From positions 1 to 9,591 of the forward strand of contig JAUVLL010000093.1 of assembly GCA_030600745.1 (NCBI GenBank): a DNA stretch of 9,591 nt, written 5' to 3'. Positions 1-7,534 of this stretch are shown here, one piece after another. Both the position numbers and the translations under genes were made by a program. The notes under the pieces were generated by a model. That model ran no database searches. It was given only the letters and a program-made list of their open reading frames with translations, and had not been told where the DNA came from. Origin of the DNA: Spirochaetaceae bacterium. Lineage in GTDB: Bacteria; Spirochaetota; Spirochaetia; B11-G9. Numbering within the stretch: position 1 is the stretch's first letter; each line of letters begins with the position of its first letter.

Positions 1-3000
1 AAAGTTTTGTTGTACTGGCAATTTCCTGAATGGACCACCCCTGATGAGCAAGACGAATAACAACATCTCGTGCACCCATAGAAGGTGCCCCTTTACCCCT
101 GGAACCGCTCTTGTTACCCTCTTTAAGAATACTGCCCAGCAGTTTAACCTGCTCCTGAGCTTGTTTTGAGACCTCTTCCATACGGGTTTCAGTTTTTGCC
201 AGCCATTCCCGGGCCTTCTGCATATTTTCAATCCGTTCTTCAATATCTTTTAGAAGCCCATCAAGTTCAGCAACCTGTTTTGCTGTTTCGTCAGCTTTTT
301 TCTTATTCCGGGATAACAATTCAATTTTTGAAGATATATCATGTAAGCTCTCCGGTATCCGGGTGACATCGTCACTAAGAGATCTTACCTGATCATCCAG
401 TTCACTTAACTGCTGGAAATTTTTATCTACACTGACAGTAGTATTCTCAATTATCTGATCTTTCTTTTCCAAACGTTCATATTTTACAGAAACCTCTTTT
501 TCCAATTCTTCAAGATTTCTTATTTTTATCTGAATTGCCTGAAGATCATCATGGGAATTAGTCACCTGTCTCAATTTGGTATCGATAGACTGGGAAATTA
601 TTATCAGCTTTTTAAAATCGCCCTCCATCTCCTCGATACGCCTCTTTTCTGTTAAAAATCGACTCAGTTTTACATTTACCTCTTCACCAAGCTTCCTGAT
701 TGAAACAAACTTACGTTCAGTCTCTCTTGCTTCATTACTCTGCGCTTCAACTTTAACAAGTTCCGTTTTAAAATCCTCAATAGATTCCTGAAGACTTACC
801 TTTAGAGAATCTGCACGATCAAAAATTTTCGTCTGATTGATAAATCCCTTTTGTCGTTTATCAATCTCCTGAAGATTAACTGCAAGAATTTTATAATTCT
901 CTTCTATCTTTCCATAAAGTTTTTTCTGAAGCTGATCCGTTTTATTCCTGGTTTCAGCAGATATCACCCTAAAATCTTTTATCCTTTTATCAAAATCTAC
1001 CTGCATATCCCGGTTTTTCTTTTGTATTTCAAGAATAAAGACCTCATACTCTCTGTTAAAATTCTCCATTGCAGTTTCTGTTTTATTACGAAGATCTGTT
1101 TCCAGCTGAATAATACCAGTTGCATTTACCTTTAATTCATTCTTTATCCTGGCTCTCTCTTCCTGGGTACCAATTATCAAATCTTCTTTCTGTGATTCAA
1201 AATCACCTTTAATCTGGGATATATTATTAAAAACATCCTTTTTCAAATCTTCATAACCTGAAGTAACTTCAATTTGTGATTCTTTTAATTCCTGAAGTAT
1301 TTTTGCCTGCCACACAATAACTTCCGATTGTACATTCTCTGTAAATCCAAGAAGTTCCTTACCTTTCTGCCCTACTATTTCTTCTATACTCTTCAGCCTG
1401 GACTCAATTTCCCTGTCAGATTTCTTTAGCTGTGCACTTATACCTGAATTAAATTCAATAAATTCTCTTGAAAAAGATGCTTTAGCACTCTCCTGTATGT
1501 CAAGAAGTTCTTTTTTCATGGACTCCTCTGTATCAATTATAGAGGAATCGGACTGACCCATCCGATCTTCTATACGGGTTTGGAAATTAGTCACCTGACT
1601 TTCAAATTTCAATTGATTTGAAAATACTCTTTCCTGAAGCTCCTCCAGCTTTCCCCGTAGCTTATCAGTGTACTCTTTTTCAATTTCAGATCTTTTTTCA
1701 TCCCCTGACCGGGCCAAATCCTCAAGATTCTTTACAATACTGCCCTGCCATTCAATAACCTTTTCTTCCATAACAACATTTTTATTTTTTAAATCGGAAA
1801 AGAAATCATCTTCAAAAACCTTGAGCCCTTTTGCAACATTTTCATAGGCTCTTTTCTTCAAACCGTTCAGATCAACCTCAAGACTATTCAGATCGTTGTA
1901 TAATTCCTTCACTTCGCCAGATATCTTCTGTCTGTATTCCTGCTGTGTCTGATCCTGCTGTTTCTCATAATTTCTAAAATCTGCTTCAATTCTGGTTGTA
2001 ACCTGCTCCATTGAAACTCTTAGATTACTCTCAAGAGAATCAAGATCACTGCTAATATCTTCCAACCTGGTAAATTTATAGTTTATATTGTCCTCATACT
2101 CCTGGACCCTGGATTCCACACCTGAAATACGCTCCCGAACAGTATTATCAGAATCATGAAGCTCTTTTGATATCTGTTCAATCTCTTTTCTACTTTTGTC
2201 AGTAATCTCAGAATAACTATTGCCAAATTCAGATAACTTTGTGCTAATATTACTATTGATCATTGTTAAACTCTCATCAAACTCGCTTTTTAGCGTATCT
2301 GTATCCAGAGATATTTTTTTCTTTAAACTATCAAATACTTCATCTTCAAGAGCTTTACCTTTATCCACCGCCACTTTGAGTGATTCTTTGTAAGTAGCTT
2401 CAATAGATTTAGCCTTCTCCCTAAATTGCTCAGTTTTCTGATCCATTTCCCCAACCACTGACACAAAATGTCCGGAAACCTTCTCAAGAGATTCCTTCAT
2501 ATTTGCCTCGAATGATTCTACTTCTTCCGATTTCCCGGTTAAAATAGTATCAAATCTGTCGATTAACTCTGCAGTAAGTTGTTCTCCGGACTGTTCTGTT
2601 CTATAAATCTGCTCATCCAGAAACTTCTGTATTGAAATAACAGTCTCTTTTTCCATAGATTCTTTGGTGTTTTCCAATTCCCTTACAATACTGGTAAAAT
2701 CGTCTATCCGGCTTTTTGAAGCAGATATTTCATCCCGAATATGTAAAACTACTTTCTGAGTATCTTTAAGAACCGCAGCTCTGACGACCTTAAGTTCTTT
2801 AATATTCTCTTTTGCAAACTCTGTTTTTAAACCGGGAATCTCTTTTTCAAGCTTAATAATACTGAGACCTGCTTCTTTTACCCTTTTCCCAACCTTATCT
2901 ACAAACTCTGATTCTTCATGAAGCCTACCAAGATTATCCTGAACTTTGTGAGTCATTTGAGTCAGCTCATCCAGTGCTTTATCGTATTCATTTATCCTTT

Positions 3001-3286
3001 CATACATTTTCTCAATATAGGAGGCTCTGGATTCCAACTGCTCCTCAGCCATGGAAATTCGATTTAGAATAGCTTTCCCTGTCTCCTGATGCACATCCAG
3101 TTCGATTGCAAAATTCTTTACTTCTACAGTCTTGTCATCAACATACGTATCCAACTCATCTTTAATTTTTTCTGAGTATCTTTTTATCTTTTCAAGTGAA
3201 CGGTTATTTTTATCCAGCTGCCTGTAGATGGCCAATATAATGACAACAACAAACAGGGTTATTATATTTCCAATTGTAAATTCCAT
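1..3286 (-). CDS. SpiroCoCo-family membrane-anchored coiled-coil protein with C-terminal helix-turn-helix (3' end cut by window edge)
   Basis: The frame is open from the ATG at 3286-3284 to the window edge, giving 1,095 complete codons and no stop. Residues 5-21 form one hydrophobic N-terminal membrane segment, followed by QLDKNN. Most of the rest is long, charged, Glu/Lys-rich helix with heptad-like spacing, as expected for a coiled coil. A Gly/Ser/Lys-rich hinge at about 1061-1072 (GSRGKGAPSMGA) leads into a helix-turn-helix-like segment at 1076-1095 (IRLAHQGWSIQEIASTTKL). The stop is not reached; by family architecture probably only a short tail is missing. This layout matches the SpiroCoCo family. 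Its role is not established; a link between membrane and DNA or a partner protein is inference. The ATG has a GGGAG ribosome site 6 bases upstream and lies 46 bases after the HAD gene. Degenerate internal repeats recur roughly every 180-190 residues. Confidence 0.9.
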   Translation of the reverse strand, partial: MEFTIGNIITLFVVVIILAIYRQLDKNNRSLEKIKRYSEKIKDELDTYVDDKTVEVKNFAIELDVHQETGKAILNRISMAEEQLESRASYIEKMYERINEYDKALDELTQMTHKVQDNLGRLHEESEFVDKVGKRVKEAGLSIIKLEKEIPGLKTEFAKENIKELKVVRAAVLKDTQKVVLHIRDEISASKSRIDDFTSIVRELENTKESMEKETVISIQKFLDEQIYRTEQSGEQLTAELIDRFDTILTGKSEEVESFEANMKESLEKVSGHFVSVVGEMDQKTEQFREKAKSIEATYKESLKVAVDKGKALEDEVFDSLKKKISLDTDTLKSEFDESLTMINSNISTKLSEFGNSYSEITDKSRKEIEQISKELHDSDNTVRERISGVESRVQEYEDNINYKFTRLEDISSDLDSLESNLRVSMEQVTTRIEADFRNYEKQQDQTQQEYRQKISGEVKELYNDLNSLEVDLNGLKKRAYENVAKGLKVFEDDFFSDLKNKNVVMEEKVIEWQGSIVKNLEDLARSGDEKRSEIEKEYTDKLRGKLEELQERVFSNQLKFESQVTNFQTRIEDRMGQSDSSIIDTEESMKKELLDIQESAKASFSREFIEFNSGISAQLKKSDREIESRLKSIEEIVGQKGKELLGFTENVQSEVIVWQAKILQELKESQIEVTSGYEDLKKDVFNNISQIKGDFESQKEDLIIGTQEERARIKNELKVNATGIIQLETDLRNKTETAMENFNREYEVFILEIQKKNRDMQVDFDKRIKDFRVISAETRNKTDQLQKKLYGKIEENYKILAVNLQEIDKRQKGFINQTKIFDRADSLKVSLQESIEDFKTELVKVEAQSNEARETERKFVSIRKLGEEVNVKLSRFLTEKRRIEEMEGDFKKLIIISQSIDTKLRQVTNSHDDLQAIQIKIRNLEELEKEVSVKYERLEKKDQIIENTTVSVDKNFQQLSELDDQVRSLSDDVTRIPESLHDISSKIELLSRNKKKADETAKQVAELDGLLKDIEERIENMQKAREWLAKTETRMEEVSKQAQEQVKLLGSILKEGNKSGSRGKGAPSMGARDVVIRLAHQGWSIQEIASTTKL

Positions 3287-3292
3287 ACACTT

Positions 3293-3297
3293 CTCCC
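3293..3297 (-). promoter_or_regulatory. Ribosome binding site of the SpiroCoCo gene
   Basis: GGGAG reads on the minus strand with a 6-base spacer (AAGTGT) to the ATG at 3286. It fixes the start of the coiled-coil gene immediately before its membrane segment. Confidence 0.65.
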
Positions 3298-3307
3298 AAC
3301 TTCCATT

Positions 3308-3336
3308 ATTGTTACCCATGAACGGTAAGTTGTCAA
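3308..3336 (-). promoter_or_regulatory. Candidate sigma70-type promoter for the SpiroCoCo gene
   Basis: On the minus strand a perfect TTGACA (-35, 3336-3331) overlaps the TGA stop of the HAD gene. After a 17-base spacer comes AACAAT (3313-3308), matching TATAAT at four of six positions. Transcription would start near 3301 and give a leader of only about 15 bases, containing the GGGAG site. An inverted repeat, TTACC-7 nt-GGTAA (3328-3312), fills the spacer and touches the -10; it could be an operator. The signal is good at -35 and mediocre at -10, so this is a prediction. It would uncouple the coiled-coil gene from the upstream operon. Confidence 0.4.
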
Positions 3337-3992
3337 TTATTTAACGTTAAAATCCAGTCCCGAAGATCTATAAAAGAATAGAAGGAAAAATCTGCCCGGC
3401 TGTCAGGCTCTGGTTTCCTGCTAAGGTGAGCAGTACGCAGACCTGCATTTTTTGCACCTAAAATATCATACTTGTAGTTATTACCAACATAAAGGATCTC
3501 ACCCGGACTAACACCGAATTTGCTTATCATATTTGTAAAAGGAGCAGTGTGGGGTTTAAGATAACCAGTCTCCTCTGAAGAAAAAGCAAAATCCATTAAA
3601 TCCGAAAGACCAAGGAATTCCAACTTTCTTTGTACAGGAAAATCAGAAAGAGCACCAAGTTTAATTCCCTCACGTTTTAAGGAGAGTAGTCCCGGTCTAA
3701 CATTCTTAAAAGGCTTAACTCCCCTGAAAGAATACTCCCATGTCTGATAAAGATGTCGTTCTATCAAATCAGCAGCTTTCTGCCGGGATATCTTCATGGA
3801 ATACCCAAGTAACTTCGCCTGGACCTCCCGAAAATCTCCACCATGATCAATCCTGCGAATCTCTTTCCTCACCTTACTAAAATGAAATACCAAACGGGGA
3901 TGCCAGACAAAGGATGTGAATGATCCAATATACATGGAAAAATTTGGATAGAGTGTACCGTCAATATCAAAACCTACAGCTTTTATTTTCAT
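3333..3992 (-). CDS. HAD-family hydrolase (probable small-molecule phosphatase)
   Basis: The 219-residue cytoplasmic protein shows the haloacid dehalogenase motifs in order. Motif I is FDIDGTLY, with nucleophile D9 and acid/base D11. A helical cap follows at about residues 20-90. Motif II is LGALSDFP with S116. Motif III is K146 in YLKP. Motif IV is VGNNYKYDILGAKNAGL at 169-185, with D176. The first acidic position of motif IV, often Asp in GDxxxD, is Asn here (GNN), while the Mg-binding D176 is kept. Length and motifs resemble phosphoglycolate phosphatase/pyrophosphatase-type members, but the substrate cannot be read from sequence. It begins 6 bases after the TonB stop, so it is very likely co-transcribed with the energising genes. 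The ribosome site is weak (AAAGGG about 13 bases upstream), suggesting coupling to TonB translation. The ATG is placed directly before the first beta strand, as usual for the fold. Confidence 0.88.
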   Translation of the reverse strand: MKIKAVGFDIDGTLYPNFSMYIGSFTSFVWHPRLVFHFSKVRKEIRRIDHGGDFREVQAKLLGYSMKISRQKAADLIERHLYQTWEYSFRGVKPFKNVRPGLLSLKREGIKLGALSDFPVQRKLEFLGLSDLMDFAFSSEETGYLKPHTAPFTNMISKFGVSPGEILYVGNNYKYDILGAKNAGLRTAHLSRKPEPDSRADFSFYSFIDLRDWILTLNN

Positions 3993-3998
3993 TTGGTT

Positions 3999-4907
3999 TT
4001 ATCTACCCTTTAATATTATTGTAACAATTCCTCCAACATCTATAGATCCAGGGGCTTTATCAAATTCCCATTTCCGAAGTTCTGATATGATAGAATTGTC
4101 CATCAGAGAATAACCCGAAGATTGCTTTATTTTCAAGTAGTATAATCTGCCATCATCATTAAGCGAAAATTCTACAAGAACTGTTCTTTCAGATGAGATC
4201 ATATCTGAAATATCAGATGGAATAATTATAGAAGGCTCACTTACCAGTTTTCTGGTAACTCCAGGACTGTTGAATTCTATAGGAAAATCGTTATACACAT
4301 AAAGATCACTGTCATAATTAGAAGGATCCCTGGGACTTAAAGAACTCTGTTCTCCTTCATTGGTTAGAACTTTTTCAAGCTCCCCTATAGTCTTTCCGGA
4401 AACAACCCGGATATCTGCATTATCATTTTCAGTTTGGGGTATAACTACTTCACCAACATTTAAAGGCTCTTTATCATATTCAATTGTACTCCCTGGAGGC
4501 ACATATTTATCTTCAGATACATCCGACTCATCAGGAAAGGGAACAACCTTGTGAGAGAGCGCATTGTTACTGATTTCCAAATCGGTATAAGGATCAAATC
4601 CCGCTGCATCAGGAACACTGGTAAAAGCTACATCTGACGATACTGCCGTTTTGTGTTCTGTCCCTGCTGAGACGGATTCAATATTTTCAGGGGTTTCTGC
4701 AGGAACAGATTCAAATTCCTCTTCTACCTGTAAAAGAGCAGAAGCGGAACTGCTCTTTTCTATTCTTACAGTAACAGGAGCTAAACGTTCAGGAATATCC
4801 ATTTCAGGAAACCAGTCTAATAAATTCATCCCCCCAAACATAAATGCGTGGAACATAATGCTTATTGCAAGAGCTTTTAACAGACGGTCAGAATCTGCTT
4901 TTATCAA
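3999..4907 (-). CDS. tonB: TonB-like energy transducer
   Basis: The 302-residue protein has a short cytoplasmic N-terminus and one membrane segment at about 11-30 (ALAISIMFHAFMFGGMNLL) containing a His at position 20, as in the TonB/TolA signal anchor. A long periplasmic linker (about 35-220) follows, then a TonB C-terminal domain at about 222-302. That domain shows the family pattern: VLVEFSLNDDGRL, then IKQSSGYSLMDNSI and LRKWEFDKA, ending in a hydrophobic strand. TonB carries the proton-motive energy harvested by ExbB/ExbD to outer-membrane proteins. Unlike classical TonB, the linker lacks Glu-Pro/Lys-Pro repeats and is acidic and Ser-rich. The start is TTG at 4907, overlapping the ExbD stop as TTGA. 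No ATG precedes the membrane segment in frame, so TTG with translational coupling is the best start. A TolA-like role is possible, but the C-terminal domain favours TonB. Confidence 0.85.
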   Translation of the reverse strand: MIKADSDRLLKALAISIMFHAFMFGGMNLLDWFPEMDIPERLAPVTVRIEKSSSASALLQVEEEFESVPAETPENIESVSAGTEHKTAVSSDVAFTSVPDAAGFDPYTDLEISNNALSHKVVPFPDESDVSEDKYVPPGSTIEYDKEPLNVGEVVIPQTENDNADIRVVSGKTIGELEKVLTNEGEQSSLSPRDPSNYDSDLYVYNDFPIEFNSPGVTRKLVSEPSIIIPSDISDMISSERTVLVEFSLNDDGRLYYLKIKQSSGYSLMDNSIISELRKWEFDKAPGSIDVGGIVTIILKGR

Positions 4908-5314
4908 TTTCCAGGATCCCTCATTTGTAAATTTATACCTGTAAAACCACTTTCTCTAAGAATATCAAGAACATTAACCATTAAACTGTAGGGAGCTCTT
5001 CGGTCTCCTTCTATAATAACACTTTGAATATCATCCACCGAATTTTCAGGAAGAGAATTTATCAGATTACCCAGATCTGCGAGAGATGTTTGTTCCTCAT
5101 TGAGATAGAGTTCATCTTCAGAAACCATTGTTAAAATGAGCTTTGTAAGTACAACCGGTTCAGCACTTGTAGAATCAGGCAGCTCCAAAGGAATTCCCGG
5201 TGTAATAATAAAAGTACTGGATACCATAAAAAAGATAACCAGCTGAAAAATTACATCGATCATGGGAACGAGATCTACTGTTGCTACCGGCTTTAAGTGG
5301 CGTTTAAAAACCAT
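4904..5314 (-). CDS. exbD: ExbD/TolR-family biopolymer transport protein
   Basis: The 136-residue protein has the typical ExbD/TolR size and layout. A short basic cytoplasmic N-terminus is followed by one membrane helix at about 15-38 containing VPMIDVIFQLVIFFMV. A periplasmic domain follows. D20 sits at the position of the essential protonatable Asp of the family (Asp25 in E. coli ExbD). The PGIPLELP motif just after the helix matches the periplasmic strand of ExbD. It forms the proton channel together with ExbB. The ATG at 5314 shares one base with the ExbB stop (TAATG), and the gene's own TGA overlaps the TTG start of tonB, so all three products should be made in a coupled way. Sequence alone does not fully separate ExbD from TolR; the neighbouring TonB-type protein favours ExbD. 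Confidence 0.92.
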   Translation of the reverse strand: MVFKRHLKPVATVDLVPMIDVIFQLVIFFMVSSTFIITPGIPLELPDSTSAEPVVLTKLILTMVSEDELYLNEEQTSLADLGNLINSLPENSVDDIQSVIIEGDRRAPYSLMVNVLDILRESGFTGINLQMRDPGN

Positions 5315-5922
5315 TATACCCCCGCTTTAAAGAAGAGGACCATATCATTAACCCTGTTCTCCAGGTTTATTATCGTATGATTTGCCTTTCCAACAAGATA
5401 ATTATAAAACGCTATAGCCGGAATAGAAACAACAATACCTGCAGCAGTTGTAAGCAATGCTTCAGAAATACCTGTTGCAAGGAGTGAAGGATCACCGACA
5501 GATCCAAGATGACCAAGTACACCAAAGGCCTTAATATTCCCTGTAACCGTTCCGAGCAGACCGAGTAAAGGGGAAATATGAGCTATTGTCCCAAGAGATG
5601 TCAGGTACCGCTCCAGATGAGGAACCTCCAGATTGGCCGCTGCCATAATTGATTCTTTTATTTCGGTTTTACCATAACTGCGATGCTCAATCCCAACCTT
5701 CATTAAATTTGAGAGCGGGGTTACATTATTATTACATATATCAATAGCCTCATCATAATGACCTTTCTGAATTGAAGCTTTTAAGCGATCAATAAATTTT
5801 TCCTCATCCATCCGTATTCTCCGGAAGAACAGCAAACGTTCAATGATTATAATACCTGCAATTATAGACAGTAATATAATCAGAACCATAATTGGTCCGC
5901 CTTTTGATATCAGTATAAACAT
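5314..5922 (-). CDS. exbB: ExbB/TolQ/MotA-family proton channel protein
   Basis: The 202-residue inner-membrane protein has three predicted membrane helices, at about 10-31, 107-132 and 153-178, with a cytoplasmic loop between the first two. This is the ExbB/TolQ topology. Conserved family sequence is visible: the region ISPLLGLLGTVTGNIKAF (116-133) and the third-helix motif GISEALLTTAAGIVVSIPA (151-169), with the Thr residues lining the proton path. It assembles around ExbD helices and couples proton flow to TonB movement. The ATG at 5922 has an excellent AAGGAG site 8 bases upstream. It follows the barrel gene by 52 bases, the longest gap within the cassette. The stop overlaps the exbD start. 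At about 200 residues it is slightly shorter than E. coli ExbB (about 240) and closer to the short MotA/TolQ/ExbB proteins. Confidence 0.92.
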   Translation of the reverse strand: MFILISKGGPIMVLIILLSIIAGIIIIERLLFFRRIRMDEEKFIDRLKASIQKGHYDEAIDICNNNVTPLSNLMKVGIEHRSYGKTEIKESIMAAANLEVPHLERYLTSLGTIAHISPLLGLLGTVTGNIKAFGVLGHLGSVGDPSLLATGISEALLTTAAGIVVSIPAIAFYNYLVGKANHTIINLENRVNDMVLFFKAGV

Positions 5923-5930
5923 CGATTCAA

Positions 5931-5936
5931 CTCCTT
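5931..5936 (-). promoter_or_regulatory. Ribosome binding site of exbB
   Basis: AAGGAG reads on the minus strand with an 8-base spacer to the ATG at 5922. It is the strongest ribosome site in the cassette and sits in the only sizeable gap (5923-5974), so exbB translation is initiated independently while exbD and tonB follow by stop-start overlap. No convincing promoter or hairpin is visible in that gap. Confidence 0.7.
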
Positions 5937-5974
5937 ATCAATTGCTAACTAGAACTAAAATAATTGCATACATA

Positions 5975-7534
5975 TTACAGAGAGATTTTTGTTACCAGTG
6001 TAACTGTACCACCATTACCAATATAATTTCCCCATAATTTTCTATCCTCTGAAAAGTATCCCAATATATCATGCCCCTCAAGACTCAGCTCAACACCATC
6101 ACTAACAGCATAATGAGCACCTATAGAAACAGAAGGTACAATAATAAGCGGATCCAAACTGTATTCACCGGAGAAAAACAACCCATAATCATCCCGCAAA
6201 TACTCTATTTCTGAAGAAACAAAGTAAACAGGGTTAAGAACATCTTTATCCTTAAGCATCTGACCATTCCACTCAAACAGCATAGACAATCCGGAAGATA
6301 ATTCAAATTTAATGAACGGGGAGAGATCCAGATAATTCCCCTGTATACTGGTAACACTGAATAAACCTGTTAGCAGATCAAATGAATCCAAATCCACAGA
6401 CATATAACTATCCATATCCCGATATAACCACTGAATTCCGAAATCAATATTCCTTAATGGAGAACCTGTAAATTTGCCATCCCAAAACCAACCCTTATCA
6501 ATACCGTCAGAAACTCCAAAAAATGAATAATCACTCCAGGTCTTATAGTTAAGATATTTTTGAATAGAGTAACCAGCTGATGTCTGATACTGAAAAACAT
6601 CCCTGGAAATTCCGGATATAGAGATGCTGAATGGATATTCAGGGTAAAATTCAGGAAGCCAGAAAATACCGGCATCTGCAAAAATATCTACGGCAGCAAA
6701 AGAAAATCCAAGCTGAAGATCTGATAAAAATATATTATTACAGGTATTTATATATTCATTCTGATCATATTCATAATATTCCTTAAGAGAAACACTGAAC
6801 CAGTCTTTCTTCCATCCAATCCCGCCGGAAGCTGAAAACCCAAGTTCATTGTAAAGAACAGGTGTCTCTCCGGTAAGAGTTTTTTCTGCAATACTTAAAC
6901 CTAAATCTCCATTCCATGAAAAGCTTCCATTACCTGAAATACCAAGCTCCATATTACTCAGCCTGTGAATTACAGAAGTATGGGAAGGAACCTGCTGCTG
7001 CAGACCATCTTCATTTTCTTTAAACGAAATAGAACCTGACAACATAAAGGATTCATCTCCGTTTCTGAAATCTCCCTCAAATGCTTCACGACGATAGAAA
7101 TACCCGGTTCCTGCAGCATTCTGTCCAAAACCATCCAAACCATCATGAGCAAAGGATAATGAAAACCTTAATCCCTCTCCCAGACGAAAAAGAGCAATAT
7201 TACCAACTAAATGATTTTTCGAACCAAATCCCAGAAATCCTTCACTAAAAAAAGACGATCCTTCAGAATAATTGAATTCAACAAAATCGGGTAATGGAAG
7301 ATCAAATTCCATTTCCTCAATAGGAATCTCTCCTGGATCCGCCAGATAAATCTCTAAATCCGGAAGAGCAATCTCATCATAATCAGGAACTATCAGCTCC
7401 ATATTCTCCTCAGCCCTACTCTCGAACTCCACAATTACGGTTGGTATAATGAGCGGGGTTGAAGAAGGGACGTTATCCTCTGCGTACAAAGACATTGATA
7501 TAATAAGTGTTAATAGTATAATTCCGTTTTTCAT
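5975..7534 (-). CDS. Predicted outer-membrane beta-barrel protein with acidic N-terminal segment
   Basis: The 519-residue protein has a clear signal peptide with a likely cut after A18 (SLYA|ED). Residues 19-40 include an aliphatic stretch, PLIIPTVIVEFE. Residues 41-84 hold 15 Asp/Glu, six Pro and no Lys/Arg. From about 90 to the end the chain is rich in Gly, Ser and aromatics in alternating patterns (for example LRFSLSFAHDG, WFSVSLKEYYEY, NIDFGIQWLYRD), ending in GTVTLVTKISL. This is typical of amphipathic strands of an outer-membrane barrel. No plug-domain motifs of TonB-dependent receptors are seen, and the protein is shorter than those receptors (usually 600-900). Its start overlaps the TPR stop (ATGA), with GAGAGG 5 bases upstream of the ATG. 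Lying directly before exbB-exbD-tonB, it is a candidate client or channel of that motor. Substrate unknown; the barrel call is from pattern, not homology I can name. Confidence 0.7.
   Translation of the reverse strand: MKNGIILLTLIISMSLYAEDNVPSSTPLIIPTVIVEFESRAEENMELIVPDYDEIALPDLEIYLADPGEIPIEEMEFDLPLPDFVEFNYSEGSSFFSEGFLGFGSKNHLVGNIALFRLGEGLRFSLSFAHDGLDGFGQNAAGTGYFYRREAFEGDFRNGDESFMLSGSISFKENEDGLQQQVPSHTSVIHRLSNMELGISGNGSFSWNGDLGLSIAEKTLTGETPVLYNELGFSASGGIGWKKDWFSVSLKEYYEYDQNEYINTCNNIFLSDLQLGFSFAAVDIFADAGIFWLPEFYPEYPFSISISGISRDVFQYQTSAGYSIQKYLNYKTWSDYSFFGVSDGIDKGWFWDGKFTGSPLRNIDFGIQWLYRDMDSYMSVDLDSFDLLTGLFSVTSIQGNYLDLSPFIKFELSSGLSMLFEWNGQMLKDKDVLNPVYFVSSEIEYLRDDYGLFFSGEYSLDPLIIVPSVSIGAHYAVSDGVELSLEGHDILGYFSEDRKLWGNYIGNGGTVTLVTKISL

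Noticed and set aside
851..1135. Plus-strand open frame of 94 codons within the coiled-coil gene
   Set aside because: It is the complement of a well-supported coding region, has no ribosome site, and its composition (Phe/Leu/Ile-rich) is what antisense to Glu/Lys-rich coding gives.
3312..3328. Inverted repeat TTACC/GGTAA after the HAD gene as an intrinsic terminator
   Set aside because: The stem is only 5 bp with a 7-nt loop, and no T-run follows on either strand.
5923..5974. Possible internal promoter between the barrel and exbB genes (duplicated GCAATT, AT-rich)
   Set aside because: No pair of hexamers with suitable spacing could be found; only the AAGGAG ribosome site is supported.
6454..6681. 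Minus-strand frame of 75 codons inside the barrel gene
   Set aside because: It is an alternative frame of a single uninterrupted 519-codon gene, with no evidence of a frameshift.
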